Assembly: GCF_014656475.1 (NCBI RefSeq)
Contig: NZ_BNCM01000001.1
Span: 1-64,000, forward strand
Direction of reading: 5' to 3'
Length of the DNA stretch: 64,000 bases
Source of the DNA: Sinomonas cellulolyticus
Lineage (GTDB): Bacteria; Actinomycetota; Actinomycetes; Actinomycetales; Micrococcaceae
Shown: piece by piece, positions 37,195 through 46,228 of the stretch
Layout: every line of letters starts with the position of its first letter
Position numbering within the stretch: position 1 is the first letter of the stretch
Translations under genes and position numbers: made by a program
Notes under the pieces: model-generated
Told to the model about the DNA's origin: nothing
The model's input: the letters and a program-made list of their open reading frames with translations, nothing else
Database searches by the model: none

Positions 37195-38493
37195 TCATCG
37201 CAGGTGCTGGGCGAACCAGTCCCGCGCGAGCCGGGCAACGGCGTCGAGCGCCCCCGGCTCTTCGAAGAGGTGGGTCGCGCCCGGGATCACCTCGAGGCGG
37301 TTCGGGCACGTGAGGTGCTCAGCTGCTTCCCGGTTGAGCTGGAGCACCTGGGAGTCGGCACCGCCGACGATCAGCAGCGTCGGGGCCTCGACGTCCCCGA
37401 GCCTGTCCATGGCAAGGTCAGGCCGCCCACCGCGGGAGACCACCGCCGAGATGTGCGCGTCCGGCTCCGCCGCGGCCCACAGTGCCGCCGCCGCGCCTGT
37501 GCTCGCCCCGAAGTAGCCGATGGGCCGGTGGGGGCCGGCGGTACCCGCCCTGAGCCAGCCCGTCGCGGCCGAAAGGCGGGACGCTAGCAGTTCGATGTCG
37601 AACACCCTCCGGCGCTCGAGCTCCTCCTCGGGAGAGAGGAGGTCGAGGAGGAGGGTCCCGAGGCCGGCGTCCTGGAGGACACGGGCCACGGCGCGGTTCC
37701 GAGGGCTGTGGCGGCTGCTGCCGCTGCCGTGGGCGAAGACCACCACACCGGCATCGGGTGCCAGGTGGAGGTTCCCCTGCAGCGTGATGCCGTCGACTCG
37801 GATGAGGACATCCTCGACCTGTGCGGGGCTTCCGGCGCTTGCGGGTGGGGCGGCGGGACGGAGCGCCGCGGCGTCCAGGAGCTGGAGGACATCGTCGTCG
37901 CTCGTGGGGGAGAAGTCGTTGTAGAAACGGCCGACCGCGTGGAATGGCGACGGGGTCGTGAGGCACACGACCTCGTCCGCTTCAGGAAAGGCGCCGACCA
38001 CTTCCCTTGGCCCGACTGGAACGGCGAGGACCACCCGCGCGGCGCCGAGCCTGCGTGCAATGGCGCATGCGGCGCGGGCGGTGGAACCGGTGGCGATTCC
38101 GTCGTCGACCACGATCGCGGTCTTGCCCCGCAGGTCTTCGGGTGGGCGCACCGCGCGGATCTGGGCCACGCGGGCGGTGAGGACCTCACGCTCGCGGTGC
38201 TCGACGAGATCGAACTCGCGGTCGGTCACTCCCGAGAGCGACCTGACCCGGTCATCGACGACGCGCACGCCGTTCTCGCCGATCGCGCCCATTGCGAGCT
38301 CGGGCTGGAATGGCACGCCGAGCTTGCGGACCACGATCACATCGAGCGGCGCGTCCAAGCTGACCGCGACTTCGAAGGCCACGGGAACGCCGGCCCGCGG
38401 AAGGCCGAGGACAACGGTGTCAGGTCCGTGGAACCGCGAGAGCGCGCGGGCCAGTTCGCGGCCGGCCTCGGTCCTGTCCTTGAACACGTGCAT
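37195..38493 (-). CDS. Phosphoribosyltransferase-alpha/beta hydrolase fusion protein
   Basis: A 432-residue two-domain protein. Residues 1-215 are a type I PRTase fold with the PRPP loop VVDDGIATGSTA at 128-139 and LPRAGVPVAFEVA. Residues about 225-432 are a dienelactone-hydrolase-like domain (VVVFAHGSGSSRHSPRNRAV; nucleophile GYFGASTGAAAAL; IVGGADSQVL; GATHLFEEPG). Each half is known alone; proteins joining them occur in actinobacteria and proteobacteria without an established role. The ATG at 38493 follows GAGGAGG. It lies 100 bp downstream of the M3 peptidase gene on the same strand. Confidence 0.85.
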   Translation of the reverse strand: MHVFKDRTEAGRELARALSRFHGPDTVVLGLPRAGVPVAFEVAVSLDAPLDVIVVRKLGVPFQPELAMGAIGENGVRVVDDRVRSLSGVTDREFDLVEHREREVLTARVAQIRAVRPPEDLRGKTAIVVDDGIATGSTARAACAIARRLGAARVVLAVPVGPREVVGAFPEADEVVCLTTPSPFHAVGRFYNDFSPTSDDDVLQLLDAAALRPAAPPASAGSPAQVEDVLIRVDGITLQGNLHLAPDAGVVVFAHGSGSSRHSPRNRAVARVLQDAGLGTLLLDLLSPEEELERRRVFDIELLASRLSAATGWLRAGTAGPHRPIGYFGASTGAAAALWAAAEPDAHISAVVSRGGRPDLAMDRLGDVEAPTLLIVGGADSQVLQLNREAAEHLTCPNRLEVIPGATHLFEEPGALDAVARLARDWFAQHLR

Positions 38494-38561
38494 GGCCCCT
38501 CCTCGCTTCACGCCTCCACTGTGCTCCCCGCAGCTGCGGAGGGGCAGGGGCGAAGGGCCGT

Positions 38562-38577
38562 ATCCTCGGGCGAGGAT
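38562..38577 (-). terminator. Small hairpin between the M3 peptidase and PRTase-hydrolase genes
   Basis: ATCCTC and GAGGAT pair around GGGC, 17 nt beyond the peptidase stop. A weak terminator candidate without a U-run. Confidence 0.3.
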
Positions 38578-38593
38578 CCTCTGGCAAGGACCC

Positions 38594-40606
38594 TCAGGCG
38601 AGGCCGCGACGCGCCATCAGCGGGGCAGCATCCGCGTCGCGCCCGCGGAACGCCCGGAACGATTCGAGCGGATCCCGGGAGTTGCCGCGGGAGAGGAGCT
38701 CGCGGCGGAAGACCTCGCCGTTGGCGCGGCTGAGCCCTCCGTTCTCGCGGAACCACTCGACCGTGTCCGCATCGAGGACCTCGCTCCAGATGTAGGACCA
38801 GTAGCCCGCCGCGTACCAGCCTCCGGCGAAGATGTGCTGGAAGTAGCCGGTCCGGTAGCGGGGCGGCACGAGCGGCACGGCCACTCCGGCGTCGGCCAGC
38901 GCACCGGCCTCGAACGCGGGGGCATCCGTCGGGGCGCTTCCGGGAGCGATCCTGTGCCACGCGAGGTCGAGGAGGGACGCTCCGAGGTACTCGGTGGTCG
39001 CGAAGCCCTCGCCCCATAGCCTTGCGGCATCGAGCCGCTCGAGGTCCTCGGAGGGAAGCGGCTCTCCGGTCGCGTGGTGCCGGGCATAGCGGCCTACCAC
39101 CTCCGGGGCGAACATCCACATCTCGTTGACCTGGGACGGGTACTCGACGAAGTCCCGCGGCACGTTCGTGCCCGAGAACCGGGGGTAGGCCACTTCCGAG
39201 AGGAGGCCGTGCAGCGCATGCCCGAACTCGTGGAAGACCGTCCGCAGCTCGTCCAGGGTCAGGAGGACGGGCTCACCCGGCGGCGGCTTGGGGATATTGA
39301 GGTTGTTCACGACGACGGGGGAGTGCGCCAGCAGCCGGGACTGCTCCACGAGGGAGTTCATCCACGCCCCGCCCCGCTTGGTGGGGCGCGCGAAGTAGTC
39401 GCCGAGGAACAGCCCGAGTCCAGAGCCATCGGCGTCGGACACCTCCCACACCCGCACGTCCTCGTGGTAGCCCACGAGATCGGTCCGCTCGGTGAAGGCA
39501 AGCCCGTAGAGCTGGCCCGCGGCGTAGAACACTCCGTCACGGAGAACCCGGTCCAGCTCGAAGTAGGGCCGCAGGGCCCGCTCGTCCACCGCGTACTTCT
39601 CGCGTTGGACCTTCGCCGAGTAGAACGCCCAGTCCCAGGGCTCCAGATCGTGCCCAGCAGCCTGGGCGAGCACCTCGGCCTCGGCTGCGGCGTTGCGCAC
39701 CGCGGCAGGCGCCAAGCGGCTGAGCATCTCCTCGACCGCCGAGATCGAGGGGGCGGTCTGGTCATCCACGGCCAGTTCTGCGAAGTCCTTGAAGCCCAGG
39801 AGTGCGGCCTTCTCGGCCCGCAGCCGCGCCATCTCGGTCACCAGCGCCAGCACGTCCGTGGCGCCGCCCGAGCTGCCGCGGGCCACGGACGCCTCGAAGA
39901 TCCTGCGGCGCAGGGAGCGGTCCTCGAGCACGGCCAGATGCGGCTGCGCCGTCGGCTGGATGAAGGTGAGCAGCCAGCCGGCCTCGTGGCCCGCAGCCCG
40001 GGCCGCCTCCGCCGCGGAGGCGCGGTCATCCTCGGGCATGCCCGCGAGTTCCGACTCGTCGGTGACGAGGATGGCCGCCTCGTTGATCCCCTTCGCTACC
40101 CGCTGGCCGTAGTCGGTCCCGAGGCGCGAGAGCTCCGCGTTGATCTCGCGGAGGCGCTCCTGGGCGGCCCCGTCGAGGGCAATGCCGGAGCGGCGGAAGG
40201 CGGCGAGCCACTCCTCCACGAGCCGGGCCGATTCGGGGTCGAGCCCCTGCGTGGGGATCGCTGCGAAGCGCTCGTACAGGGGCCTGTTGAGGTAGATCGC
40301 GTCGTCGTGCGCCGAGAGCTCCGGCATGAGCTCGGTCTCGAGCGCGCGGATGCCTTCCGTGCCGTGGGACGAGACCTGATTGGCGAAAGCCGCGGCCGCG
40401 CGGGTGAGGAGCTGGCCGGAGCGTTCCATCGCCACGGCGGTGTTCTCGAAGTCCGGCTTCTCGGGCGAGGAGGTGATGGCCTCGATCTCCGCCAGGTGCT
40501 CGGCGAGGCCGGCCCGGATGGCCTCCGCGTAGTGCTCATCGGCAATCTCGCCGAAGGCGGGGAGGCCGTAGGGGAGCGCGCTGGGGGTCAGCAGGGGATT
40601 CGCCAC
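38594..40606 (-). CDS. M3 family zinc oligopeptidase (peptidyl-dipeptidase Dcp/oligopeptidase A type)
   Basis: A 670-residue cytoplasmic metallopeptidase. The zinc motif is HEFGH at residues 459-463 in FHEFGHALHGLLSEV, with the third ligand region in YPSQVNEMWMF. No signal peptide. M3 enzymes trim short peptides; a choice between Dcp and OpdA types cannot be made safely. It starts 3 nt after the asparagine synthetase stop, so both come from one transcript. Confidence 0.93.
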   Translation of the reverse strand: MANPLLTPSALPYGLPAFGEIADEHYAEAIRAGLAEHLAEIEAITSSPEKPDFENTAVAMERSGQLLTRAAAAFANQVSSHGTEGIRALETELMPELSAHDDAIYLNRPLYERFAAIPTQGLDPESARLVEEWLAAFRRSGIALDGAAQERLREINAELSRLGTDYGQRVAKGINEAAILVTDESELAGMPEDDRASAAEAARAAGHEAGWLLTFIQPTAQPHLAVLEDRSLRRRIFEASVARGSSGGATDVLALVTEMARLRAEKAALLGFKDFAELAVDDQTAPSISAVEEMLSRLAPAAVRNAAAEAEVLAQAAGHDLEPWDWAFYSAKVQREKYAVDERALRPYFELDRVLRDGVFYAAGQLYGLAFTERTDLVGYHEDVRVWEVSDADGSGLGLFLGDYFARPTKRGGAWMNSLVEQSRLLAHSPVVVNNLNIPKPPPGEPVLLTLDELRTVFHEFGHALHGLLSEVAYPRFSGTNVPRDFVEYPSQVNEMWMFAPEVVGRYARHHATGEPLPSEDLERLDAARLWGEGFATTEYLGASLLDLAWHRIAPGSAPTDAPAFEAGALADAGVAVPLVPPRYRTGYFQHIFAGGWYAAGYWSYIWSEVLDADTVEWFRENGGLSRANGEVFRRELLSRGNSRDPLESFRAFRGRDADAAPLMARRGLA

Positions 40607-40609
40607 GGC

Positions 40610-43273
40610 TCAGTCCTGCGCGAAGACGAGGGACATCGGGGTGGCCTGGGACCCTTGGCCCTGGGGGTTGTCCTTGAACATCCCCGCGATCGTCTCCTTG
40701 GGCAGATCCGTGTCGTGTCCCATGACCACGACACCGAGATCGTTGGCGTCCATGACCGCCGACCCCCGGAACGAGGCTGTGGCCTCGGCCGGGAGGGCGG
40801 CGCGGACCGCGGCGCTGAGCGCCCGCGCGACGCCGTCCGGATCCTTGGGTGCGAGCTTCACCGAGTTGCTCGCCGCGCCCAGGCTGTACGGCGTCGCGCC
40901 GTCGATCGCGTTGATGTTGTGGCCCACCACGTCGTAGAAGACGCCGCTCTTGCCCTGCAGCTTCCCCACGACCGACGCTGCGGCCGCCTTGGCGATCAGG
41001 GGCAGGCCCACCTCGTTGATCGCGATCTGCATCGACCACGGGCTGCCCAGGCCGATGCCGGCCGGCGTGCGCGTCACGAACTTCGAGAGCACGCGCGCCG
41101 CAGGGGTCACCTTGATCTCCCACACGGGGAAGGACCGGCCCTGGGTGATGGCGACGATCTTCTCGCTCACCAGGAGGTACCACCCCTTGCCGTCGACGGC
41201 GGTGCGCGCCTCGGCGGGGGCATCCGGCAGCCCGTCGAAGAAGCGCTTGACGTACGAGGCGACGGTGGGCGCGAGCTGGGTGTCCTTCGCGAAGACCTCC
41301 GTCTGGAGGGGGTACCGGCGGAACAGCGAACCGTTCGAGGCGATGTCCAGCTCCTTGCCGGGATTCGCCTCGTAGTCGCTCTTGTCTGCCTTGACGTCGG
41401 CGGGCGCCTCGTCCTTGTCGATGAACTCGCGCAGCCAGAGCTCCACGTTCAGCAGGCGCCAGAAGATCATGGTATCGGCGTCGTTCTTGCCGTTGAGGTA
41501 CTCCTCGAAGGCGGTGAGGACCTGCTCGCGGTCCCAGTAGGGGCGCGAGTAGAACGAGTTGGACATGAAGATCTTGTAGAGGCGCTCCTTCATGAGCTTG
41601 AACCACTCCGCCTCAGGGGTGGTGAAGCCGATCTTGTTGCGCCGGTTGCTGATCATCTCGGGGAGCAGGCCGCGGGTCGCGTCCCGGAGCACGCGCTTGT
41701 TCCAGCCCTCCTTGATGATCGCCTCGTCGGAGAGCGAGAAGAGGTACTTGACGACTTCCTTGTCCAGGAACGGCACGCGGCCCTCGAGCGAGAAGCGCAT
41801 GGTGTTCTTGTCCTCATAGCGCAGGAGCGAGGGGAGCGACTTTGCGAAGAGGTCGTCGATGAGCCGGGCCTTGAGGTTCGACGCGATGTTGCCGAAGGAT
41901 TCCCCCGAGAACTGCTGGGCCCACGACTTCTTCAGCAGGGTCCCCATCGAGACCGTCTTCCTGCCGCTTGCCATGCCGCGCAGCCGGAACCGGCCGAGCC
42001 TGTAGAAGATGTCGAGGCTCGACGACGACTCCCGGGCGAGCGTCGCGTAGTCACCGGCAGCCTTGAGCTGGCGCAGGTAGGCGAAGTAGTACGGGATGTA
42101 GCCGGCCATCATCTCGTCGGCGCCCTGGCCGTCGAGGAGCACGGTGACGTGCTTGGAGGCCTCCTTCATGACGCAGTACTGCGCGTACGGGCCGGAGGAG
42201 ATGATGGGCTCCTCCATGGTCCGGACGAAGTCGAGCAGGTCGGCGTCGAAGCCCTCCGGCGTCGGCTTGATCTTGTGGGCGTCGATCGTGCCGCCGCACA
42301 CGGCGATGGCCGCGTCGGCGTAGGCCTCCTCGTCGTTGATCGCATTGGGGAAGACCGCGCTGAACGTGTTCTGCCTGGCGCCCACGGCCTCGAGCCCTTC
42401 GGCGTTCTGGCGCATGAGCTGGTTAATCGTCACGACCACCGCGGAGGAGTCGAGGCCGCCGGACAGCGCGCTGCCGACCGGGACCTCCGAGTTGAGGCGG
42501 ATCCTGATCGCTTCGGTGAACCGCCGGCGGTACTCGTCGACGACCTCGGGGGTGTAGGGCGTATTGACCTGGGCGAGCTCCGCGAGCTCCTCCTTGAGGC
42601 GGGTGTAGGACGAGATCCGGAAGCGGCCGCTGTCGAGCTCGATCGTCATCATCTCGCCCGGGAGGAGCTTGCGGACGCCGTCGAAGAACGTCTCTTCGGT
42701 GTCGTCGTGGATGCGGTACTGGAGGTAGCGGTAGAGGATCCGCTCGTTGGGCTTGGCCTCGATGAGGTCCGTGCCGAGGATCGGCTTGATCTCCGAGGCG
42801 AAGAGGAGCTGAGGCTCGTGCTCGGTACCGGCGTTCGCCCAGTACAGCGGCTTGATGCCGAAGTGGTCGCGGGCCAGGACCAGCTGGCCGCGGTGCTGGT
42901 CGAGGATCGCGAGGCCGAACATCCCGTTGAACCGGTCGAACGCTTCGGTTCCCCACTGCTCGTAGGCCTGCAGTACCACCTCGGTGTCGGAGGCGGTGCG
43001 GAAGGTGCGCCCGAGCTGCTCGAGCTCGGCGCGCAGTTCGCGGTAGTTGTACACCTCGCCGTTGTAGACGAGGACGGTCTCGCCGTCTGCGCTCACCATG
43101 GGCTCCTGCCCGTGGGCGACGTCGACGATCGCCAGACGGCGGTGGGCCAGCCCCACCCTGCCGGACGCGAAGTAGCCTTCGCCGTCCGGGCCCCGGTGCA
43201 CGATGCAGGAGTTCATCTCCTTCAGGAGCGATTCCTCGAGCCCTGCGCCGAAGTATCCGGCGATTCCGCACAT
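40610..43273 (-). CDS. asnB: Asparagine synthetase (glutamine-hydrolysing) fused to a CofE-like ligase domain
   Basis: An 887-residue protein. Residues 1-210 are a class II glutamine amidotransferase with nucleophile Cys2 (MCGIAGYFG), HRGPDGEGY and YNGEVYNYREL. Residues about 245-620 are the synthetase with PP-loop SGGLDSS (271-277), DGQGADEMMAGY and LEGRVPFLD. Ordinary AsnB ends near here. Residues about 645-887 add a domain resembling F420-0:gamma-glutamyl ligase (CofE): GWYLLVSEKIVAITQGR at 697-713, VVGHNINAIDG, MDANDLGVVVMG at 841-852 and KDNPQGQGSQATPMSL. The frame is continuous with unchanged codon use. The start is fixed by Cys2. It is co-transcribed with the M3 peptidase. Confidence 0.85.
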   Translation of the reverse strand: MCGIAGYFGAGLEESLLKEMNSCIVHRGPDGEGYFASGRVGLAHRRLAIVDVAHGQEPMVSADGETVLVYNGEVYNYRELRAELEQLGRTFRTASDTEVVLQAYEQWGTEAFDRFNGMFGLAILDQHRGQLVLARDHFGIKPLYWANAGTEHEPQLLFASEIKPILGTDLIEAKPNERILYRYLQYRIHDDTEETFFDGVRKLLPGEMMTIELDSGRFRISSYTRLKEELAELAQVNTPYTPEVVDEYRRRFTEAIRIRLNSEVPVGSALSGGLDSSAVVVTINQLMRQNAEGLEAVGARQNTFSAVFPNAINDEEAYADAAIAVCGGTIDAHKIKPTPEGFDADLLDFVRTMEEPIISSGPYAQYCVMKEASKHVTVLLDGQGADEMMAGYIPYYFAYLRQLKAAGDYATLARESSSSLDIFYRLGRFRLRGMASGRKTVSMGTLLKKSWAQQFSGESFGNIASNLKARLIDDLFAKSLPSLLRYEDKNTMRFSLEGRVPFLDKEVVKYLFSLSDEAIIKEGWNKRVLRDATRGLLPEMISNRRNKIGFTTPEAEWFKLMKERLYKIFMSNSFYSRPYWDREQVLTAFEEYLNGKNDADTMIFWRLLNVELWLREFIDKDEAPADVKADKSDYEANPGKELDIASNGSLFRRYPLQTEVFAKDTQLAPTVASYVKRFFDGLPDAPAEARTAVDGKGWYLLVSEKIVAITQGRSFPVWEIKVTPAARVLSKFVTRTPAGIGLGSPWSMQIAINEVGLPLIAKAAAASVVGKLQGKSGVFYDVVGHNINAIDGATPYSLGAASNSVKLAPKDPDGVARALSAAVRAALPAEATASFRGSAVMDANDLGVVVMGHDTDLPKETIAGMFKDNPQGQGSQATPMSLVFAQD

Positions 43274-43352
43274 AGTGCTGTCCTCTTCTGTTGACGGCGA
43301 AGGTCCGCGGTCCATGCTACCGGCGGGCAGCGGACGCCGACCGCCGGGTGAC

Positions 43353-43358
43353 TAGACT
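43353..43358 (+). promoter_or_regulatory. -10 of a leaderless pdxT promoter
   Basis: TAGACT lies 3 nt before an ATG (43362) and 6 nt before an adjoining GTG (43365), so transcription would start at or next to the start codon. Confidence 0.5.
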
Positions 43359-43361
43359 GTC

Positions 43362-44054
43362 ATGGTGACTCTGAACCCCACGACCTCACCCTCCGCGGCC
43401 GACTCGAGCGTGCCGGTTGTCGGCGTGCTGGCCCTCCAGGGCGACGTGCGGGAGCATCTTGCCGCGATCGAGCATGTGGGTGCCCGTGCCGTGAAGGTGC
43501 GCCGGCCTGAGGAGCTCGACGGGCTTGACGGGCTCGTGATCCCCGGCGGCGAATCCACGACGATCGACAAGCTGTCCCGTGCCTTCGGCATCACCGATCC
43601 GCTGCGCGCCAAGATCCGCGCAGGCTTCCCGGTGTACGGCTCGTGCGCCGGCATGATCCTGCTCGCGGACGAGATCGCCGATCCGACCGAGGACCTCGCG
43701 GGGCGCCCGCAGGAGTCCTTCGGCGGCCTCGACATCACGGTGCGCCGGAACGCGTTCGGCCGTCAGCGGGAGTCCTTCGAGACGGACCTCGACTTCAAGG
43801 AGGTCGACCAGAGCGGAGGTCCCGTGCACGCGGTGTTCATCCGCGGACCGTGGGTGGAGCGGGTCGGTCCGGGCGTCGAGGTGCTCGCCGAGGTGGACCC
43901 AGCCCACGCGTCGCACACGGCCACGCTCGGGGGCAGGTCTAGAATTGTCGCAGTGCGTTCTGGAGCGCTGCTCGCGACATCCTTCCATCCCGAGGTGACG
44001 GGCGAGACTCGGATCCATGAACTCTTCATCCGCATGATCAGGACAGGAGCGTAG
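43362..44054 (+). CDS. pdxT: Pyridoxal 5'-phosphate synthase, glutaminase subunit PdxT
   Basis: A 230-residue class I glutamine amidotransferase: [31 protein letters not shown], nucleophile Cys in [11 protein letters not shown] and the His-Glu pair in SFHPEVTGE. It produces ammonia for PdxS. Start is ATG 43362 or GTG 43365. It leads a run with yebC (2 nt gap) and ruvC (3 nt further gap), a conserved actinobacterial order. Confidence 0.96.
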   Translation: MVTLNPTTSPSAADSSVPVVGVLALQGDVREHLAAIEHVGARAVKVRRPEELDGLDGLVIPGGESTTIDKLSRAFGITDPLRAKIRAGFPVYGSCAGMILLADEIADPTEDLAGRPQESFGGLDITVRRNAFGRQRESFETDLDFKEVDQSGGPVHAVFIRGPWVERVGPGVEVLAEVDPAHASHTATLGGRSRIVAVRSGALLATSFHPEVTGETRIHELFIRMIRTGA

Positions 44055-44056
44055 GC

Positions 44057-44812
44057 ATGTCCGGCCACTCCAAGTGGGCGACCACCAAGCACAAGAAGGC
44101 CGTCATCGACGCCAAGCGTGCAAAGGCGTTCGCCAAGTACATCAAGACCATCGAGGTCGCGGCCCGCATGGGTGGCCCGGACCTCTCGGGCAATCCCGCT
44201 CTCGACCTCGCCGTGAGCAAGGCCAAGAAGAACTCGGTTCCGAACGACAACATCGACCGTGCGATCAAGCGCGGTGCCGGCCTGACCGGCGAGGCGATCG
44301 AGTACACCGAGATCATGTACGAGGCCCGCGGGCCCCAGGGGTCGGCGCTGCTCATCGAGTGCCTCACCGAGAACCGGAACCGTGCTGCCGCGGACGTCCG
44401 CCTCGCGGTGACGCGCAATGGCGGCACCATGGCGGACCAGGGCTCCGTCACCTACCTCTTCAACCGCAAGGGCGTGGTGAGCCTGCCGAAGAACGGGCTG
44501 TCGGAGGACGACCTGCTCATGGCCGTCCTGGATGCCGGTGCCGAGGAGGTCAAGGACGGTGGCGAGAACTGGATCGTGTATTCGGATCCGAGCGACCTCC
44601 AGGCCATCCGCGATGCGCTCACTGAGGCCGGTATCGAGTACGAGACCGACGAGGCCGAGTTCGTGCCCTCCATGGAGGTCGGCCTGGACGCCGACGCCGC
44701 GCGCAAGTTCGTGCGCCTGGTCGACGCGCTCGAGGACCTCGACGACGTCCAGAACGTGTACTCGAACGCGGACATGAGCGATGAGGTCATGGCGGAGCTC
44801 GAGAACGACTGA
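44057..44812 (+). CDS. yebC: YebC/TACO1 family protein
   Basis: A 251-residue protein with [20 protein letters not shown] at the start, [20 protein letters not shown] and [16 protein letters not shown], the YebC hallmarks. The family was long described as transcriptional regulators; recent work links members to relief of ribosome stalling. It sits between pdxT and ruvC and is co-transcribed with them. Confidence 0.96.
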   Translation: MSGHSKWATTKHKKAVIDAKRAKAFAKYIKTIEVAARMGGPDLSGNPALDLAVSKAKKNSVPNDNIDRAIKRGAGLTGEAIEYTEIMYEARGPQGSALLIECLTENRNRAAADVRLAVTRNGGTMADQGSVTYLFNRKGVVSLPKNGLSEDDLLMAVLDAGAEEVKDGGENWIVYSDPSDLQAIRDALTEAGIEYETDEAEFVPSMEVGLDADAARKFVRLVDALEDLDDVQNVYSNADMSDEVMAELEND

Positions 44813-44815
44813 GCT

Positions 44816-45445
44816 GTGGCCGATTCTGGCGACGCCGGCGCCCTGAGGCCCGGGTCCGCCCTGCGTGTGCTGGGCGTCGATCCGGGCCTCACGCGTTGCG
44901 GCATCGGAGTGGTCGACGTCGCGCGCGACCGCACGGCGACTCTCGTCGACGTCACCGTGGTCGGCACCAAGGCCGACGAGCCGCTCGACGCCCGGCTCCT
45001 GACGATTGCCCGGGCGATCGACGACTGGCTCGACAAGCACAGCCCCGACGTCGTCGCCGTCGAGCGGGTCTTCTCCCAGATGAACGTCAGCACGGTCATG
45101 GGCGTCGCCCAGGCGTCCGGGATCGTCATCGCTGCCGCCGCGCGGCGCGGCATCCCGGTGGCGCTGCACACCCCGAGCGAGGTCAAGGCCGCCGTGACGG
45201 GCAGTGGGCGCGCGGGCAAGGAGGCCGTCACGCGGATGGTCACCAAGATCCTCCGCCTCGAGACCTCACCGCGCCCGGCCGACGCCGCCGACGCCCTCGC
45301 GCTGGCCCTGGCCCATGCGTGGCGCGGCAGCGCGCCCGGCTCCCCGTCCGCCGCGGGACGCACGACGGCGGTGGGGGCGGAGACGCTGACACCCGCGCAG
45401 AGGCTATGGCAGGAGGCAGAGGCGAAGGCGCGCCGCGGCAGATAG
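44816..45445 (+). CDS. ruvC: Holliday junction endonuclease RuvC
   Basis: A 209-residue nuclease. Acidic active-site residues are in [34 protein letters not shown], and [17 protein letters not shown]. The C-terminal 35 residues are variable. GTG start 3 nt after yebC. It resolves Holliday junctions with RuvAB, encoded next. The last 25 bases of the gene recur 61 bp downstream. Confidence 0.96.
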   Translation: MADSGDAGALRPGSALRVLGVDPGLTRCGIGVVDVARDRTATLVDVTVVGTKADEPLDARLLTIARAIDDWLDKHSPDVVAVERVFSQMNVSTVMGVAQASGIVIAAAARRGIPVALHTPSEVKAAVTGSGRAGKEAVTRMVTKILRLETSPRPADAADALALALAHAWRGSAPGSPSAAGRTTAVGAETLTPAQRLWQEAEAKARRGR

Positions 45446-45504
45446 GCGGCCACGGTCCGGGTGGCGGAGGGTGCGGGCGGAGGCGAAGGCGCGCCGCGGC
45501 AGAT
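45419..45504 (+). repeat. 25 bp direct repeat of the ruvC 3' end
   Basis: The 25-base block ending in CGCCGCGGCAGAT at 45419-45443 recurs identically at 45480-45504, offset by 61 bp, so part of the ruvC-ruvA spacer is a duplicate of the ruvC tail. Confidence 0.85.
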
Positions 45505-45529
45505 GAGGCGGTCGGCCGCCGTCGGACGC

Positions 45530-45535
45530 TAGAGT
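45530..45535 (+). promoter_or_regulatory. Candidate -10 for ruvA-ruvB
   Basis: TAGAGT lies 51 nt before the ruvA start and 2 nt before a degenerate SOS-box-like sequence. Confidence 0.4.
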
Positions 45536-45537
45536 CC

Positions 45538-45553
45538 TCGTAGATATGTTCGG
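45538..45553. promoter_or_regulatory. Degenerate SOS-box-like site upstream of ruvA
   Basis: TCGTAGATATGTTCGG matches TCGAAC-N4-GTTCGA at 9 of 12 positions; the right half-site is nearly intact. It covers the expected transcription start. ruv genes are LexA-controlled in mycobacteria, so the position is meaningful though the match is weak. Confidence 0.3.
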
Positions 45554-45586
45554 TTGGGGCGGAGAAGGTTGGGCGAGGATTAAGAG

Positions 45587-46228
45587 ATGATCAGCTTTCT
45601 CCGAGGGCCGGTGGCGTACGTGGGCCTGTCCTCGGGTGTGGTCGACGTCAACGGCGCGGGCATGTCCTTCTGGGCCACCCCGCAGACGCTCTCGGGCCTG
45701 AGGGTCGGTGAGGAGGCGACGGTCCACACGTCGCTCGTGGTCCGTGAGGACTCGCTGACCTTGTACGGCTTCGCCGAGCCGGAGGAGCGGGAGGTCTTCG
45801 AGGTCCTGCTCGGGGTGTCCGGCGTGGGGCCGCGTCTCGCGCTTGCGGTCCTCGCGGTGCACAGCCCGGAAGCCGTACGGGTCGCTGCGCACACGGAGGA
45901 TGCGAAGGCCTTCACGAAGGTCCCGGGGATCGGGCCGAAGGTGGGGGCGCGCCTGGTCCTGGAGCTCAAGGGCAAGCTGGTGCCTCTGGGATCCGACGAG
46001 GCTCCGGCGGCTGTGCCAACGGAAGCGGACGCCTCGTGGAAGCCCCAGGTGGTCGCCGCCATGGCGTCCCTGGGGTGGAGTGAGAAGGACGCCACCGCGA
46101 GCATCGACAAGGCAATGGCAGATGCGCCCGAGGTTGCGGAATCCGGAAGCGTGCCAGAGATCCTGCGGGCCACGCTGCGGTGGCTCGGCCAAGGCGCGCG
46201 TGCCGTGAAGGCGGGCGCCCGTGGCTGA
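45587..46228 (+). CDS. ruvA: Holliday junction branch-migration protein RuvA
   Basis: A 213-residue DNA-binding subunit: [20 protein letters not shown] (OB-fold start), [20 protein letters not shown] and the second helix-hairpin-helix [20 protein letters not shown], then a C-terminal domain that contacts RuvB. It overlaps ruvB by 8 bp. Confidence 0.96.
   Translation: MISFLRGPVAYVGLSSGVVDVNGAGMSFWATPQTLSGLRVGEEATVHTSLVVREDSLTLYGFAEPEEREVFEVLLGVSGVGPRLALAVLAVHSPEAVRVAAHTEDAKAFTKVPGIGPKVGARLVLELKGKLVPLGSDEAPAAVPTEADASWKPQVVAAMASLGWSEKDATASIDKAMADAPEVAESGSVPEILRATLRWLGQGARAVKAGARG

Noticed and set aside
39074..43294. A plus-strand open frame of about 1400 codons across the M3 peptidase and asparagine synthetase genes
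   Set aside because: It is the antisense shadow of two clear minus-strand genes; its translation is Arg/Gly/Val/Leu-rich low-complexity sequence with no motifs, a usual result of very high GC third positions.
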